From Calditerrivibrio nitroreducens DSM 19672 (GTDB lineage Bacteria > Chrysiogenota > Deferribacteres > Deferribacterales > Calditerrivibrionaceae): a stretch of 64,000 nucleotides of DNA. Below the pieces are notes generated by a model. It was not told where the DNA came from and ran no database searches. It saw only the letters and a list, made by a program, of their open reading frames with translations. Position 1 is the stretch's first letter, and every line of letters starts with the position of its first letter. The translations under genes and the position numbers were made by a program. Below, in pieces: positions 12,013-19,903 of the stretch. The stretch is from the NCBI RefSeq assembly GCF_000183405.1, contig NC_014758.1:1-64000 (forward strand), written 5' to 3'.

Positions 12013-13878
12013 ATGATTCAATATGCTAATAATTACGATGTAATTGTTGTGGGTGCCGGCCATGCAGGTATAGAGGCCGCTTTTGCATCAGCCAGGATGG
12101 GTGCTAAAACACTTCTGCTTACTATCTATATAGAGACAATCGCCCAAATGAGCTGCAATCCTGCCATCGGTGGCCTTGCTAAGGGGTGTTTGGTAAAAGA
12201 TATCGACGCCCTTGGGGGTGAGATGGCAAAATGTATCGATGCAACAGGGATACAATTTAGAATTTTAAATAGAAAAAAAGGGCCTGCTGTTCGAAGCTCC
12301 AGAGCACAGGCTGATAAAAAACTTTACCGTCAATATATGACGAATAAATTGCTTTCTGAGCCTAATTTAGATGTGAAACAGGCGGTTGTTACCGACATAC
12401 TTGTAAAGGATGGTGCAGTAATCGGTGTGGAATGTGATACAGGGTATATTTTTAAATGTCGATCCCTTGTCCTTACCACAGGTACATTCCTGAATGGTCT
12501 TATACATATCGGCGATAAGAGGTATCCAGCCGGTAGGGCCAACGAGTTTCCTTCCATTCACCTTGCGGAATCATTAAAACGACTCGGTTTTGAAGTGCAG
12601 CGATTAAAGACCGGTACCCCTGCCAGATTGCATGCAGATACTATCAATTTTAATCTCCTGGAGGAGCAAAAAGGTGATAATCCACCAGAGCCATTCTCTT
12701 TTGAAACTGAGGCAATTACTCTTCCTCAGGTATCCTGTTTTATTGCTTATACAAATGAACATACCCATCAGATAATCCGTGATAACATGCATCGTTCACC
12801 TTTATATTCTGGAGTCATACAGGGTATCGGTCCCAGGTACTGCCCTTCCATTGAGGATAAGGTGAAAAAGTTTCCGGATAAAAATAGACATCAGATCTTT
12901 CTTGAGCCGGAAGGTTTGGATACAAAGGAGATCTATGCAAACGGATTTTCTTCCTCTTTGCCAATCGATGTCCAGATTGCTATGTATCGATCCCTTGTGG
13001 GGCTTGAGAAGGTTGAGTTTATAAGGCCTGCCTATGCTATAGAATACGATTTTGTCCAACCGTATGAACTTTTTCACACATTGGAGACAAAAAAGATAAA
13101 AGGTTTATTCTTTGCCGGACAGATAAATGGTACCACCGGATATGAAGAGGCTGCAGCTCAGGGTATTATTGCGGGTATAAACGCAGTACTTTCTATTGAC
13201 AATAAGCAATTTGTGTTGGGGCGGGATGAAAGTTTCATAGGTGTTATGATTGATGATCTTGTGATGAAAGGAGTGGATGAGCCTTATCGGATGTTCCACT
13301 CAAGATCAGAGTATCGTTTACTGCTTAGGGAGGATAATGCCGAGTATCGTTTGTTGGATAAAGGTTATTCTTTGGGGATTATTCCCAGATCCAGATATGA
13401 TAGGTTTATTCATGAAAAGACTCTTCTGGAGGATTGTCTGGGTGTATTGTCAAACATTAAAGTCCCTTACAATAGTAAAACTAAAGATAAGTTTGCCACC
13501 CTGGGTGTAAATATCGAAGGTAGTATCCCTCTCATTGATCTTCTGAAGAGACCGGAGGTTGAAATTTCAGATCTATTGGAATTCTTCCCCAATAACTATC
13601 CTGATCGCATACTTAATCAGGCTGAGATTTCTGTTAAATATGAAGGGTATATTAAAAAGCAGAAAGAGGAGGCAGGTAGACTTCAAAAGATAGAGGGTGT
13701 GAAGATCCCTGATAATATAGATTATTCAAAAATTGTAGGTCTCAGAAGGGAATATGTTGAAAAACTAAACAAGTTTAATCCTAAAACTCTTGGTCAAGCT
13801 TTGAGGATAAAGGGGATGACACCTGCTGCTGTTTCCTTAATTCATGTTTATATCAAAGGTCTTAAAAGGGATGATTGA
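12013..13878 (+). CDS. mnmG: tRNA uridine-5-carboxymethylaminomethyl modification enzyme MnmG (GidA)
   Basis: MnmG is the FAD-dependent partner of MnmE. The 621-residue protein starts with the Rossmann motif VVGAGHAGIEAA and carries the family hallmarks MSCNPAIGGLAKG, a GPAVRSSRAQADK region, and the C-terminal helical domain. Its length is standard. It lies 12 bases after mnmE and overlaps rsmG by 8 bases, an mnmE-mnmG-rsmG order common near bacterial origins. Confidence 0.97.
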   Translation: MIQYANNYDVIVVGAGHAGIEAAFASARMGAKTLLLTIYIETIAQMSCNPAIGGLAKGCLVKDIDALGGEMAKCIDATGIQFRILNRKKGPAVRSSRAQADKKLYRQYMTNKLLSEPNLDVKQAVVTDILVKDGAVIGVECDTGYIFKCRSLVLTTGTFLNGLIHIGDKRYPAGRANEFPSIHLAESLKRLGFEVQRLKTGTPARLHADTINFNLLEEQKGDNPPEPFSFETEAITLPQVSCFIAYTNEHTHQIIRDNMHRSPLYSGVIQGIGPRYCPSIEDKVKKFPDKNRHQIFLEPEGLDTKEIYANGFSSSLPIDVQIAMYRSLVGLEKVEFIRPAYAIEYDFVQPYELFHTLETKKIKGLFFAGQINGTTGYEEAAAQGIIAGINAVLSIDNKQFVLGRDESFIGVMIDDLVMKGVDEPYRMFHSRSEYRLLLREDNAEYRLLDKGYSLGIIPRSRYDRFIHEKTLLEDCLGVLSNIKVPYNSKTKDKFATLGVNIEGSIPLIDLLKRPEVEISDLLEFFPNNYPDRILNQAEISVKYEGYIKKQKEEAGRLQKIEGVKIPDNIDYSKIVGLRREYVEKLNKFNPKTLGQALRIKGMTPAAVSLIHVYIKGLKRDD

Positions 13879-14467
13879 TAATTATATTTCAGTGACCGAT
13901 TTACAGGCAGAAAAGCTTGCCCATTTTTACTATCTTCATCTCAATGCCACATTTAATCTTACATCAATAAAAGACCGTGAACAATTTTATATTAAACATT
14001 TTTTAGATAGTATCTATTTTTTTAAAAATCACACACCTTCATTTAATACCCTCTGTGACATCGGCTCAGGTGGTGGGTTTCCTGGTGTCGTTATTGCTAT
14101 TTTTTATCCGGATGCTGAAATTTTCCTCTGCGAAAGTATAAAAAAGAAAGCTGAATTTTTAAAATTTGCAGCTCATGAACTGTCTTTGAAAAATATCGTT
14201 GTTTTAAACAGTAGAATAGAGGAGCTTAAATCGTATAGATTTGATTTTTTTACGGCAAGAGGTGTCGCTAAAGTGCTTGATATACTTAAAAAAAGTTGGA
14301 ATGTTTCACATGAAACATCTTCTTGGCTCATGTATAAAGGTGAAAATCTTCCGGAAGAACTAAAGGGGGCAGAGCAGTTTATAAAAAAGCATAATCTGGA
14401 GGTGGAATATGAAAGGATTGAGGAGCCTTTTTGTCGGAGTTATTGTTTTATTAGGCGTTGTGGTTAG
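13871..14467 (+). CDS. rsmG: 16S rRNA (guanine-527-N7) methyltransferase RsmG (GidB)
   Basis: RsmG uses SAM to methylate G527 of 16S rRNA. From the ATG at 13871 it is 198 residues, near family length. The SAM-binding motif is CDIGSGGGFPGVVIAI, and an N-terminal HFLDSIYF segment matches the family. A start at 13844 is also open but would push the gene 35 bases into mnmG without a homologous N-terminus. The 3' end overlaps the next gene by 59 bases, an unusually long same-strand overlap. Confidence 0.92.
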   Translation: MIDNYISVTDLQAEKLAHFYYLHLNATFNLTSIKDREQFYIKHFLDSIYFFKNHTPSFNTLCDIGSGGGFPGVVIAIFYPDAEIFLCESIKKKAEFLKFAAHELSLKNIVVLNSRIEELKSYRFDFFTARGVAKVLDILKKSWNVSHETSSWLMYKGENLPEELKGAEQFIKKHNLEVEYERIEEPFCRSYCFIRRCG

Positions 14468-15293
14468 CTATGCAGAAGATATCACAATTGCGATTAAAGG
14501 AGACCTCTTTGACCCTACAACAAGAGGTGTGATTCAACTTATGGAGCAGAAGGGGTATAAGTATGAAATCCTGGAAAAAGTGGAAGATAAGCAGTATGTG
14601 GTAGATATTGTTGGAGGTGTCATAAAGGCAGGTAGTAAAGTCGTGTTGTTTAATTACACTTACGATGAAATACTTAAGAGTGTATTAAACGAAAAAAAAG
14701 AGCTTTGGGAAAAAGTGGGGTTTGTGGTTAAAGATAAAGTGGGGTTGAATCTGCCGGAAGAGGTAGAAAAGAGTGGTGTGCGTAAAATATTAAAATATAA
14801 TAGCCCAAATGAGTTGAGAAATGTCCTTGCTGAAATGAGTAAAGATAAAAAGATAGAGAAGATTTATTATGTTGCGTTTGGTGAGGATAAAAAAGTATTG
14901 AATGAAGTCATTCTACCGATTCAATTTATAAAAGATTACAAAAAGTTAAATATTATGATATTAACAAAAAAGGTATGCGGAGAACTTGCAAATGATGATA
15001 TAGTTTCAGGACTTAAGAATACAGAAATATATAGTTTTATAAGTTGCATAAATCCTCAGGAGAAGGTACTAAAGTTTTCAGAAAAACTTGATGGTAACGT
15101 ATCATCTGCTATAATATCATATGAAATAATAAATATAATTGATAGAGAGATTTTTAAAAAAGAGGTGGATGAGTGGTTAATATTCAATAGCTATCTTATA
15201 AACGGAAGTTATAATTTTGAATTAAAAGGATACATGGTAATAAATAATGAATTTCGTGTTGTTGATCTTGTTAAGCAGATTGAACTGAAATAG
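14409..15293 (+). CDS. Exported protein of unknown function
   Basis: I do not recognise a family with confidence. The 294 residues start with a clear signal peptide (MKGLRSLFVGVIVLLGVVVSYA, cleavage near residue 22). The rest is a soluble alpha/beta-looking protein with alternating hydrophobic strands and Lys/Glu-rich helices, for example KIEKIYYVAFGE and KKLNIMILTKKV. This could be a periplasmic-binding-protein type I fold, but that is a guess. A strong Shine-Dalgarno (GGAGGTGG) supports the ATG at 14409 despite the 59-base overlap with rsmG. The stop is 8 bases before the cytochrome b5-like gene, so the two are probably co-transcribed. Confidence 0.75.
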   Translation: MKGLRSLFVGVIVLLGVVVSYAEDITIAIKGDLFDPTTRGVIQLMEQKGYKYEILEKVEDKQYVVDIVGGVIKAGSKVVLFNYTYDEILKSVLNEKKELWEKVGFVVKDKVGLNLPEEVEKSGVRKILKYNSPNELRNVLAEMSKDKKIEKIYYVAFGEDKKVLNEVILPIQFIKDYKKLNIMILTKKVCGELANDDIVSGLKNTEIYSFISCINPQEKVLKFSEKLDGNVSSAIISYEIINIIDREIFKKEVDEWLIFNSYLINGSYNFELKGYMVINNEFRVVDLVKQIELK

Positions 15294-15301
15294 GGGAGCA
15301 T

Positions 15302-15976
15302 ATGAAAAGGGAAGATGTAAAAGAATATAATGGTGAAAATGGAAAGCCGGCGTATATAATATACAAAGGTAAAGTCTATGATGTAACTGAGAGCCGCCTA
15401 TGGAAAAATGGAAAACATATGGGTAGGCATAAAGCAGGTGAAGACATGACAGACTTTATCAGTATGGCACCCCATGATGAAAAGGTATTGGATAAGGTAA
15501 AATATGTCTGTGATATTGAGGAAGATGAGATTGGGGAAGATCCCAAAGAAAAGTGGCGACAATTGTATAGAAGATACCATCCCCATCCGATATTTATTCA
15601 TTTTCCGATGGGTGTCTTATACTTTGGTGCCTTTATGTTATTTATCTATTTATTTTTTAGAGTAAGAGAGTTTGAAAGTACTGCCTATTACGCATTGCTT
15701 TTTGGTGGGGCATCTGTGCTCCCCGCCGTTATTACTGGGGCTATAAGCTGGTATATAAATTACGATAGGACGATAACGGAGATATTTAAAAACAAAATCA
15801 TTTATTCTTCACTACTAGTACTGCTGGTCGTAATGGCAGTTTTGTCGAAGGTTTTATCAAGCAACCATGAAGATGGAAATTTATGGTTCTATTTATATGT
15901 AATTACATATTTTCTGGCAATCCCTGTAATGACCTTTGTGGCATACAACGGTGGGAGGATCACATGGCCGGATTAA
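15302..15976 (+). CDS. Cytochrome b5-like heme-binding domain fused to DUF2231-type membrane domain
   Basis: The 224-residue protein has two parts. Residues 1-75 look like a cytochrome b5-type heme domain (IIYKGKVYDVTES), with candidate axial ligands His43 (in HMGRHKAGEDM) and His58 (in SMAPHDE). After a linker, HPHPIFIHFPMGVLYFGAF opens a membrane domain with four hydrophobic segments, as in the DUF2231 family. It has no signal peptide, so the heme domain should be cytoplasmic. It probably carries electrons to or from the membrane, but partner and substrate are unknown. It overlaps the next small ferritin-like gene by 13 bases. Confidence 0.8.
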   Translation: MKREDVKEYNGENGKPAYIIYKGKVYDVTESRLWKNGKHMGRHKAGEDMTDFISMAPHDEKVLDKVKYVCDIEEDEIGEDPKEKWRQLYRRYHPHPIFIHFPMGVLYFGAFMLFIYLFFRVREFESTAYYALLFGGASVLPAVITGAISWYINYDRTITEIFKNKIIYSSLLVLLVVMAVLSKVLSSNHEDGNLWFYLYVITYFLAIPVMTFVAYNGGRITWPD

Positions 15977-16218
15977 ACGATAAGAATAGACAGGAAAAGA
16001 TAAAATCGATTGAAGAAATGATTCAAATTGTACTGCTTAGGATTCCAAAGGAGATTGAGGCTATGCATTTTTACACAAAAGCGGCGGAGAAATCCACATC
16101 AGATGAAGCTAAAAATCTTTTTCTTTCACTTGCCCAACAGGAAAAAGGGCATGAGGCGGAGTTAAGAAGGATATTAAATGACTTGAAGCAGCAGCTTATG
16201 GAATTAAAAAATGGATGA
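15964..16218 (+). CDS. Small ferritin/rubrerythrin-like helical protein
   Basis: The protein has 84 residues from the ATG at 15964, which overlaps the end of the b5-like gene; an upstream open frame to 15883 has no support. It is predicted to be two long helices. EIEAMHFYTKAAEKS followed by EKGHEAELRRIL resembles the paired E...ExxH metal-binding helices of rubrerythrin-like domains. At this length it has half of a four-helix diiron bundle, so it would need to dimerise. A role in iron or peroxide handling beside the heme protein is inferred. Confidence 0.7.
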   Translation: MAGLNDKNRQEKIKSIEEMIQIVLLRIPKEIEAMHFYTKAAEKSTSDEAKNLFLSLAQQEKGHEAELRRILNDLKQQLMELKNG

Positions 16219-16267
16219 AAGAGATGCTGATATGGATAAAATTGAAGTTTAAATAAAAGGGATAGAT

Positions 16268-17500
16268 ATGGAAAAGATAAATGATTATTTTATTTCCCAA
16301 AGTAGAAGAGAATCCTACGAATTGATGAAAAAGTATATCGATAATTACGTACCGATTATAGTACTTACAGGGGAATCAGGTGTAGGGAAATCACGTTTTA
16401 TAAGGCAGATAGATAGTTTCATCGGAGATATCAAGCCTATTATTCTTGATAGTTTTTTTGAAAATACCGAGCAACTTTTAAGAAACATTCTAAAAGACTT
16501 AGGTGTGGAAAGAAGAGGAAATAAAAAAGAGATGATGGATGAGATAGCCCAAATAGGAGTTGATTTGAAAGCTGATGGTAAGAGATTGGTGATAATAATT
16601 GATGACATATCCGGGATCACGGAGGATATAGTAGGCGAGATTATCAGGCTATTTGATTACGAGTTTGAAGGGAATAAGGTATTGACCCTGATTATGGTTA
16701 CAAATAATCAGGATTTTTCGATATATAGAGAATGGGCAGCCACATATTTTAAATATTTAAACCAGGCGATATGTTATTTGAATCCTCTAACGAAAAATGA
16801 AACTATTCAGTACTTCAAGTATGTATGTGAGAGGAATGATCTGGAGCTGGATGATTTCAAAGAGGAAGATTATCACACCGTATATGAATATACAGAAGGG
16901 ATACCTGATAGGATATCAAAGATTGCTGAGCTTTTGAAATCATTTGGAATTACAGGGAAGATTACCATCAAAGATGTACACTCCATAGTTAAATCTGCAA
17001 ACATTGTTAAAGAGAAAAAAAAGAGAAGTATAAAAACTAAACCTACATATCTATTCGTGGCGGTGTTATTGGTGGTCATTGGTGGGTTAATTGTGTATAT
17101 TTCAGGAAAAGAGTCAAAAAAAATTGAAGATGTGAAGGTAATATCTGACAACAGGAGCCAAACATTGGAAGTAAGCGATAATAAACAGGAAAAAAATGAT
17201 ATTTTGAAAAAAATAGATCAGGATGTGGCATCAGTTGAGGAGAAAAAATTGGCATCGAAAGAAAATTCTGAGGTAAGAAAACAGGATGTAGAAAAGAAAA
17301 ATTGCGTTGTATTAAAAGCTAATTTAAAGCTCAGGAAAGAACCTGATAAAAATGCAGAATATTTGATGGTTATTCCAAAAGGTACCAAACTTGTGATACT
17401 GGAAAAGAATGATGGGTGGGTAAAAGTAAACTATAAGAAGAAAGTTGGTTGGATTAAAGAGGAAAAAGCGTATATAAGGGAAGCTGAATGTCAAGAATGA
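16268..17500 (+). CDS. ExeA/MshM-like membrane AAA ATPase with C-terminal SH3 domain
   Basis: The 410-residue protein starts with an AAA ATPase: Walker A GESGVGKS (35-42) and Walker B RLVIIIDDISG near residue 115. An Arg/Lys-rich stretch precedes a single transmembrane helix (about 258-278). After a charged, probably coiled-coil linker, the C-terminus (about 345-405) looks like a bacterial SH3 domain (LKANLKLRKEPDKNAEYLMVI, GWVKVNY, GWI). The layout of a cytoplasmic ATPase, one membrane pass and an external cell-wall-binding module resembles ExeA/GspA-type proteins that help secretins or pili cross peptidoglycan. No secretin is nearby. It overlaps the rlmB-like gene by 13 bases. Confidence 0.75.
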   Translation: MEKINDYFISQSRRESYELMKKYIDNYVPIIVLTGESGVGKSRFIRQIDSFIGDIKPIILDSFFENTEQLLRNILKDLGVERRGNKKEMMDEIAQIGVDLKADGKRLVIIIDDISGITEDIVGEIIRLFDYEFEGNKVLTLIMVTNNQDFSIYREWAATYFKYLNQAICYLNPLTKNETIQYFKYVCERNDLELDDFKEEDYHTVYEYTEGIPDRISKIAELLKSFGITGKITIKDVHSIVKSANIVKEKKKRSIKTKPTYLFVAVLLVVIGGLIVYISGKESKKIEDVKVISDNRSQTLEVSDNKQEKNDILKKIDQDVASVEEKKLASKENSEVRKQDVEKKNCVVLKANLKLRKEPDKNAEYLMVIPKGTKLVILEKNDGWVKVNYKKKVGWIKEEKAYIREAECQE

Positions 17501-18180
17501 TATTTTACGGGAAAAATCCTTTTTTTGAAGCTTTAAACAGTAATAAGATAATAAAAGCGTATATAAGAAAGGACGATAGGATTAAAGATTTATTAATTCG
17601 AAAAAAGATATTATTTGAAGAGCTTACGGCGGATAAGCATAAAGAAAAATTTGGTAAAGATGCACAGGGGTATGCGTTTGAGTTTGAAGTTGAATACTGT
17701 GATTTAGATGAATTGGGCCAGAATTCAGGAAACATCTGCATTTTGGATCATATTCAGGATCCACATAATTTTGGGGCAATTGTAAGAGCGGGGCACTGTT
17801 TTGGTGTGAGAAATTTTATAATCGCAAAGGATAATCAATCTCCGGTTACCCCTGTAGTAGTAAAAAGTAGCGCTGGGGCTGCTATTTATAGTAGGTTTTA
17901 TGAGGTAGTGAATATAAATAGATCGATTGAGGAGTTGAAAGAGAAGGGGTATTGGATATATGCAGCAGATATGAATGGTGAAACAAAATTGGGTGATATC
18001 AGACCAAATGAACCTTATGTAGTAATAATTGGATCTGAAGGGGAAGGGATCAGAAAGAATGTGTTGAAGAAGGCTGATGTAGTGTTCAGGATCCCAATGA
18101 GAGGTGTAATTGATTCTCTTAATGCTTCACAGTCAGCAGCGATAGCATTTTACCATTTCTACATAAATTCTAAAATATAA
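17488..18180 (+). CDS. rlmB: SpoU-type 23S rRNA 2'-O-methyltransferase (RlmB/TrmH family)
   Basis: This SPOUT-fold methylase probably modifies the ribose of G2251 in 23S rRNA. The 230 residues include an N-terminal RNA-binding part (ends about 75) and the SPOUT core with motifs LDHIQDPHNFGAIVRAG, VVIIGSEGEGI and the knot region LNASQSAAIAFYHFY. The RlmB assignment over other TrmH-family members is likely from the Gly/Asn motifs and N-terminal domain, but it is not certain. It closes the + strand operon that began with ilvA/dnaA. Confidence 0.85.
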   Translation: MSRMIFYGKNPFFEALNSNKIIKAYIRKDDRIKDLLIRKKILFEELTADKHKEKFGKDAQGYAFEFEVEYCDLDELGQNSGNICILDHIQDPHNFGAIVRAGHCFGVRNFIIAKDNQSPVTPVVVKSSAGAAIYSRFYEVVNINRSIEELKEKGYWIYAADMNGETKLGDIRPNEPYVVIIGSEGEGIRKNVLKKADVVFRIPMRGVIDSLNASQSAAIAFYHFYINSKI

Positions 18181-18243
18181 AAATTTTGTAACCTTTTTTA
18201 TTCTGATTAGTTATACAATTAAACAAACCAAAAGGAGGCTAAA

Positions 18244-18504
18244 ATGAGAAGGATAGTTGCAGTATTAGCGGTTTTTGTTTTCATAGCTTCATCAGTTAGT
18301 GTATTTGCAAAAGGTAATGGATCTGGTATGAAGAGTGGTTCTGGTAAAGGGATGGGTGGCTATAATAAGAGCTACAGCGGAGAGAGTACTCAGAATGGAT
18401 TTAAGACAGGTGATAGGGCTCTGGATGGTACAGGAAAAGGTTATGGAGATGGAACAAAACCTCAGCCAAAAGATGGAACTGGTTTTGGTGCCACAGCTAA
18501 GTAA
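18244..18504 (+). CDS. Small exported Gly/Lys/Ser-rich protein
   Basis: I do not recognise a family. This 86-residue product has a signal peptide (hydrophobic core to SVSVFA, cleavage near 22-23) and a low-complexity mature part rich in Gly, Lys, Ser and Thr (GSGMKSGSGKGMGGYNKSYS and similar), with no cysteines. AAAGGAGG directly upstream is a strong ribosome-binding site. A tight GC stem-loop follows the stop, and then the ECF sigma gene. This suggests an abundant secreted or surface product, possibly a target or partner of that sigma factor. Confidence 0.7.
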   Translation: MRRIVAVLAVFVFIASSVSVFAKGNGSGMKSGSGKGMGGYNKSYSGESTQNGFKTGDRALDGTGKGYGDGTKPQPKDGTGFGATAK

Positions 18505-18506
18505 AT

Positions 18507-18528
18507 GATGGGGGGGATTCCCCCCATC
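18507..18528 (+). terminator. Stem-loop between the Gly-rich gene and the ECF sigma gene
   Basis: A 9-bp GC-rich stem, GATGGGGGG (18507-18515) with CCCCCCATC (18520-18528), lies right after the stop codon. There is no clear T-run, so it may act as a partial terminator or mRNA stabiliser. The sigma gene starts 11 bases downstream. Confidence 0.6.
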
Positions 18529-18539
18529 TTAGATGAGAG

Positions 18540-18992
18540 ATGGACAGTTTTAAAGAGTTTTATAATTCAACGAAAAAAGGTTTTTATCAATATATACTAT
18601 CAAAAATTAACGACTCCGATACTGCAAATGATATCGTCCAGGAAAGCTATCTAAAACTTTATACACATTACAACAATAGATATACCGTCCAGCTACTATA
18701 CACAATAGGGAAAAATCTTGTAATAGACGAATATAATAGGAAAAAAGATCATCTTGATACTTCTGAAGTTGAGTTGAGCTACAACGAAGACAAAACAGCA
18801 GAATTGGATCTAGAGAGGGTACTAAGTCATCTTGATGATGAAGAGAAACAGCTTTTTTTTATGAGTGTCGTGGATGGACTAAAATATGAAGAAATAAGTC
18901 AAATGACAGGTTTATCAGTGGCAAATATCAAAATTAAAATATATAGAGCGAGGAAAAAGATTAAAGAAATATTAGCTGGAGGTGGATTATGA
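18540..18992 (+). CDS. ECF-type RNA polymerase sigma factor
   Basis: The 150 residues comprise region 2 (about 1-65: TANDIVQESYLKLYTHYN and a DNA-melting segment) and region 4 (about 95-148: FMSVVDGLKYEEISQMTGLS then the helix-turn-helix KIKIYRARKKIKEIL), with no region 1 or 3. It is the short extracytoplasmic-function form. The stop overlaps the start of the next gene, a membrane anti-sigma-like protein, as expected for a sigma/anti-sigma pair. It probably controls its own cluster; no promoter motif could be defined from this window alone. Confidence 0.92.
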   Translation: MDSFKEFYNSTKKGFYQYILSKINDSDTANDIVQESYLKLYTHYNNRYTVQLLYTIGKNLVIDEYNRKKDHLDTSEVELSYNEDKTAELDLERVLSHLDDEEKQLFFMSVVDGLKYEEISQMTGLSVANIKIKIYRARKKIKEILAGGGL

Positions 18993-19555
18993 AAGAGGTT
19001 TTGATAAGTCAATTTATTGATGATGAGCTAAACCTTGTTGAAAAAAAGGAATTTGTAATAAACGTGAAAGAGGATGATCTATTTTTTAATGAGACAATCG
19101 AGATGATAGACAGTGAGATGATGATCAGAAAAGAGATGGATAAAAAAACGGAAAATTTCAGAGAAGTGAAATATAAGAAAGATGGTAATTTAAAAAAGAT
19201 ACTGTTGTTTGCCGCAATGATTATGATTGGGATACTGTTTACTATTAAATCGATTAATTTTACAAAAACGGAAGATGGCATAATTCAGGCGAAATCGATG
19301 GATAAAAAGGAGTATAGATTTGTAATATATGAAGAGAATGTGGGTAACGTGGAGCTGGTAGGTAGCTTTACAAATTGGGAAAAGGTACCATTGAAAAGGG
19401 TGGGGGAAACCAATTATTGGGAAGTTGTAATTGAGATACCAAAAGGGGAACATCGATATGCTTTTATTATAAATGGAAAAACTGTAGCAGATCCCACAGC
19501 ATTGATGGTGGAGCAGGATGATTTTGGACATATTAACTCTATTCTGGAGGTGTAA
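18989..19555 (+). CDS. Membrane anti-sigma-like protein with extracytoplasmic glycogen-binding (CBM48/AMPK-type) module
   Basis: The 188 residues read as a sensor. A short N-terminal domain (ISQFIDDELNLVEKKEFV) resembles the sigma-binding helices of anti-sigma factors but lacks the HxxxCxxC zinc motif. A transmembrane helix lies at about 66-84. Residues about 105-188 look like a CBM48/AMPK-beta glycogen-binding domain: VELVGSFTNWEKVPL, then NYWEVVIEIPKGEHRYAFII and the DPTA segment. The topology puts that module in the periplasm. It overlaps the sigma gene by 4 bases and precedes a lipoprotein with a similar but shorter module. Ligand binding is inferred, not shown. Confidence 0.8.
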   Translation: MKEVLISQFIDDELNLVEKKEFVINVKEDDLFFNETIEMIDSEMMIRKEMDKKTENFREVKYKKDGNLKKILLFAAMIMIGILFTIKSINFTKTEDGIIQAKSMDKKEYRFVIYEENVGNVELVGSFTNWEKVPLKRVGETNYWEVVIEIPKGEHRYAFIINGKTVADPTALMVEQDDFGHINSILEV

Positions 19556-19556
19556 A

Positions 19557-19859
19557 ATGAGGTATGTTATTGTTCTTTTGGTGTCAATCATTTATGGATG
19601 TGCGGCGCATGAAATAGAGTTTAAGGGTGATAAGATGATCTTTAGCCTGAAAAACGATAGAGAAACCTATTTTCACTATAGTGTTGACAATTTCAAGCCT
19701 CATAAAATGGAAAAGGACGGTGGCTATTGGACGATTGTTGTTGATAAAATGGATGAGTTCAAATTTTTTTATACCGATGATAGAGGTGTAAAATCTGTAG
19801 ATTGTGCAGAAGTGGAGAATGATGATTTTGGCAACATAAATTGTATTTTTAAAATGTAA
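19557..19859 (+). CDS. Small lipoprotein with degenerate CBM48-like module
   Basis: The protein is 100 residues from the ATG at 19557, one base after the anti-sigma stop. The N-terminus is a lipoprotein signal with lipobox IIYGC (Cys near residue 14). The rest (YFHYSVDNFKPHKMEKDGGYWTIVV..., ending DDFGNINCIF) parallels the strand pattern and the terminal 'DDFGHINSI' of the CBM48 module of the preceding gene. It appears to be a diverged copy of that module. It may act as a co-sensor or ligand carrier in the same pathway. Confidence 0.7.
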   Translation: MRYVIVLLVSIIYGCAAHEIEFKGDKMIFSLKNDRETYFHYSVDNFKPHKMEKDGGYWTIVVDKMDEFKFFYTDDRGVKSVDCAEVENDDFGNINCIFKM

Positions 19860-19903
19860 CTATTTTGAAGAAAAAAAGTTATATGGTTAGATGGAGGTGA
19901 AGT

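Noticed and set aside
19190-19591. 133-codon minus-strand open frame opposite the anti-sigma gene
   Set aside because: Composition reflects the complement of coding sequence; CBM48 and transmembrane features on the other strand are convincing.
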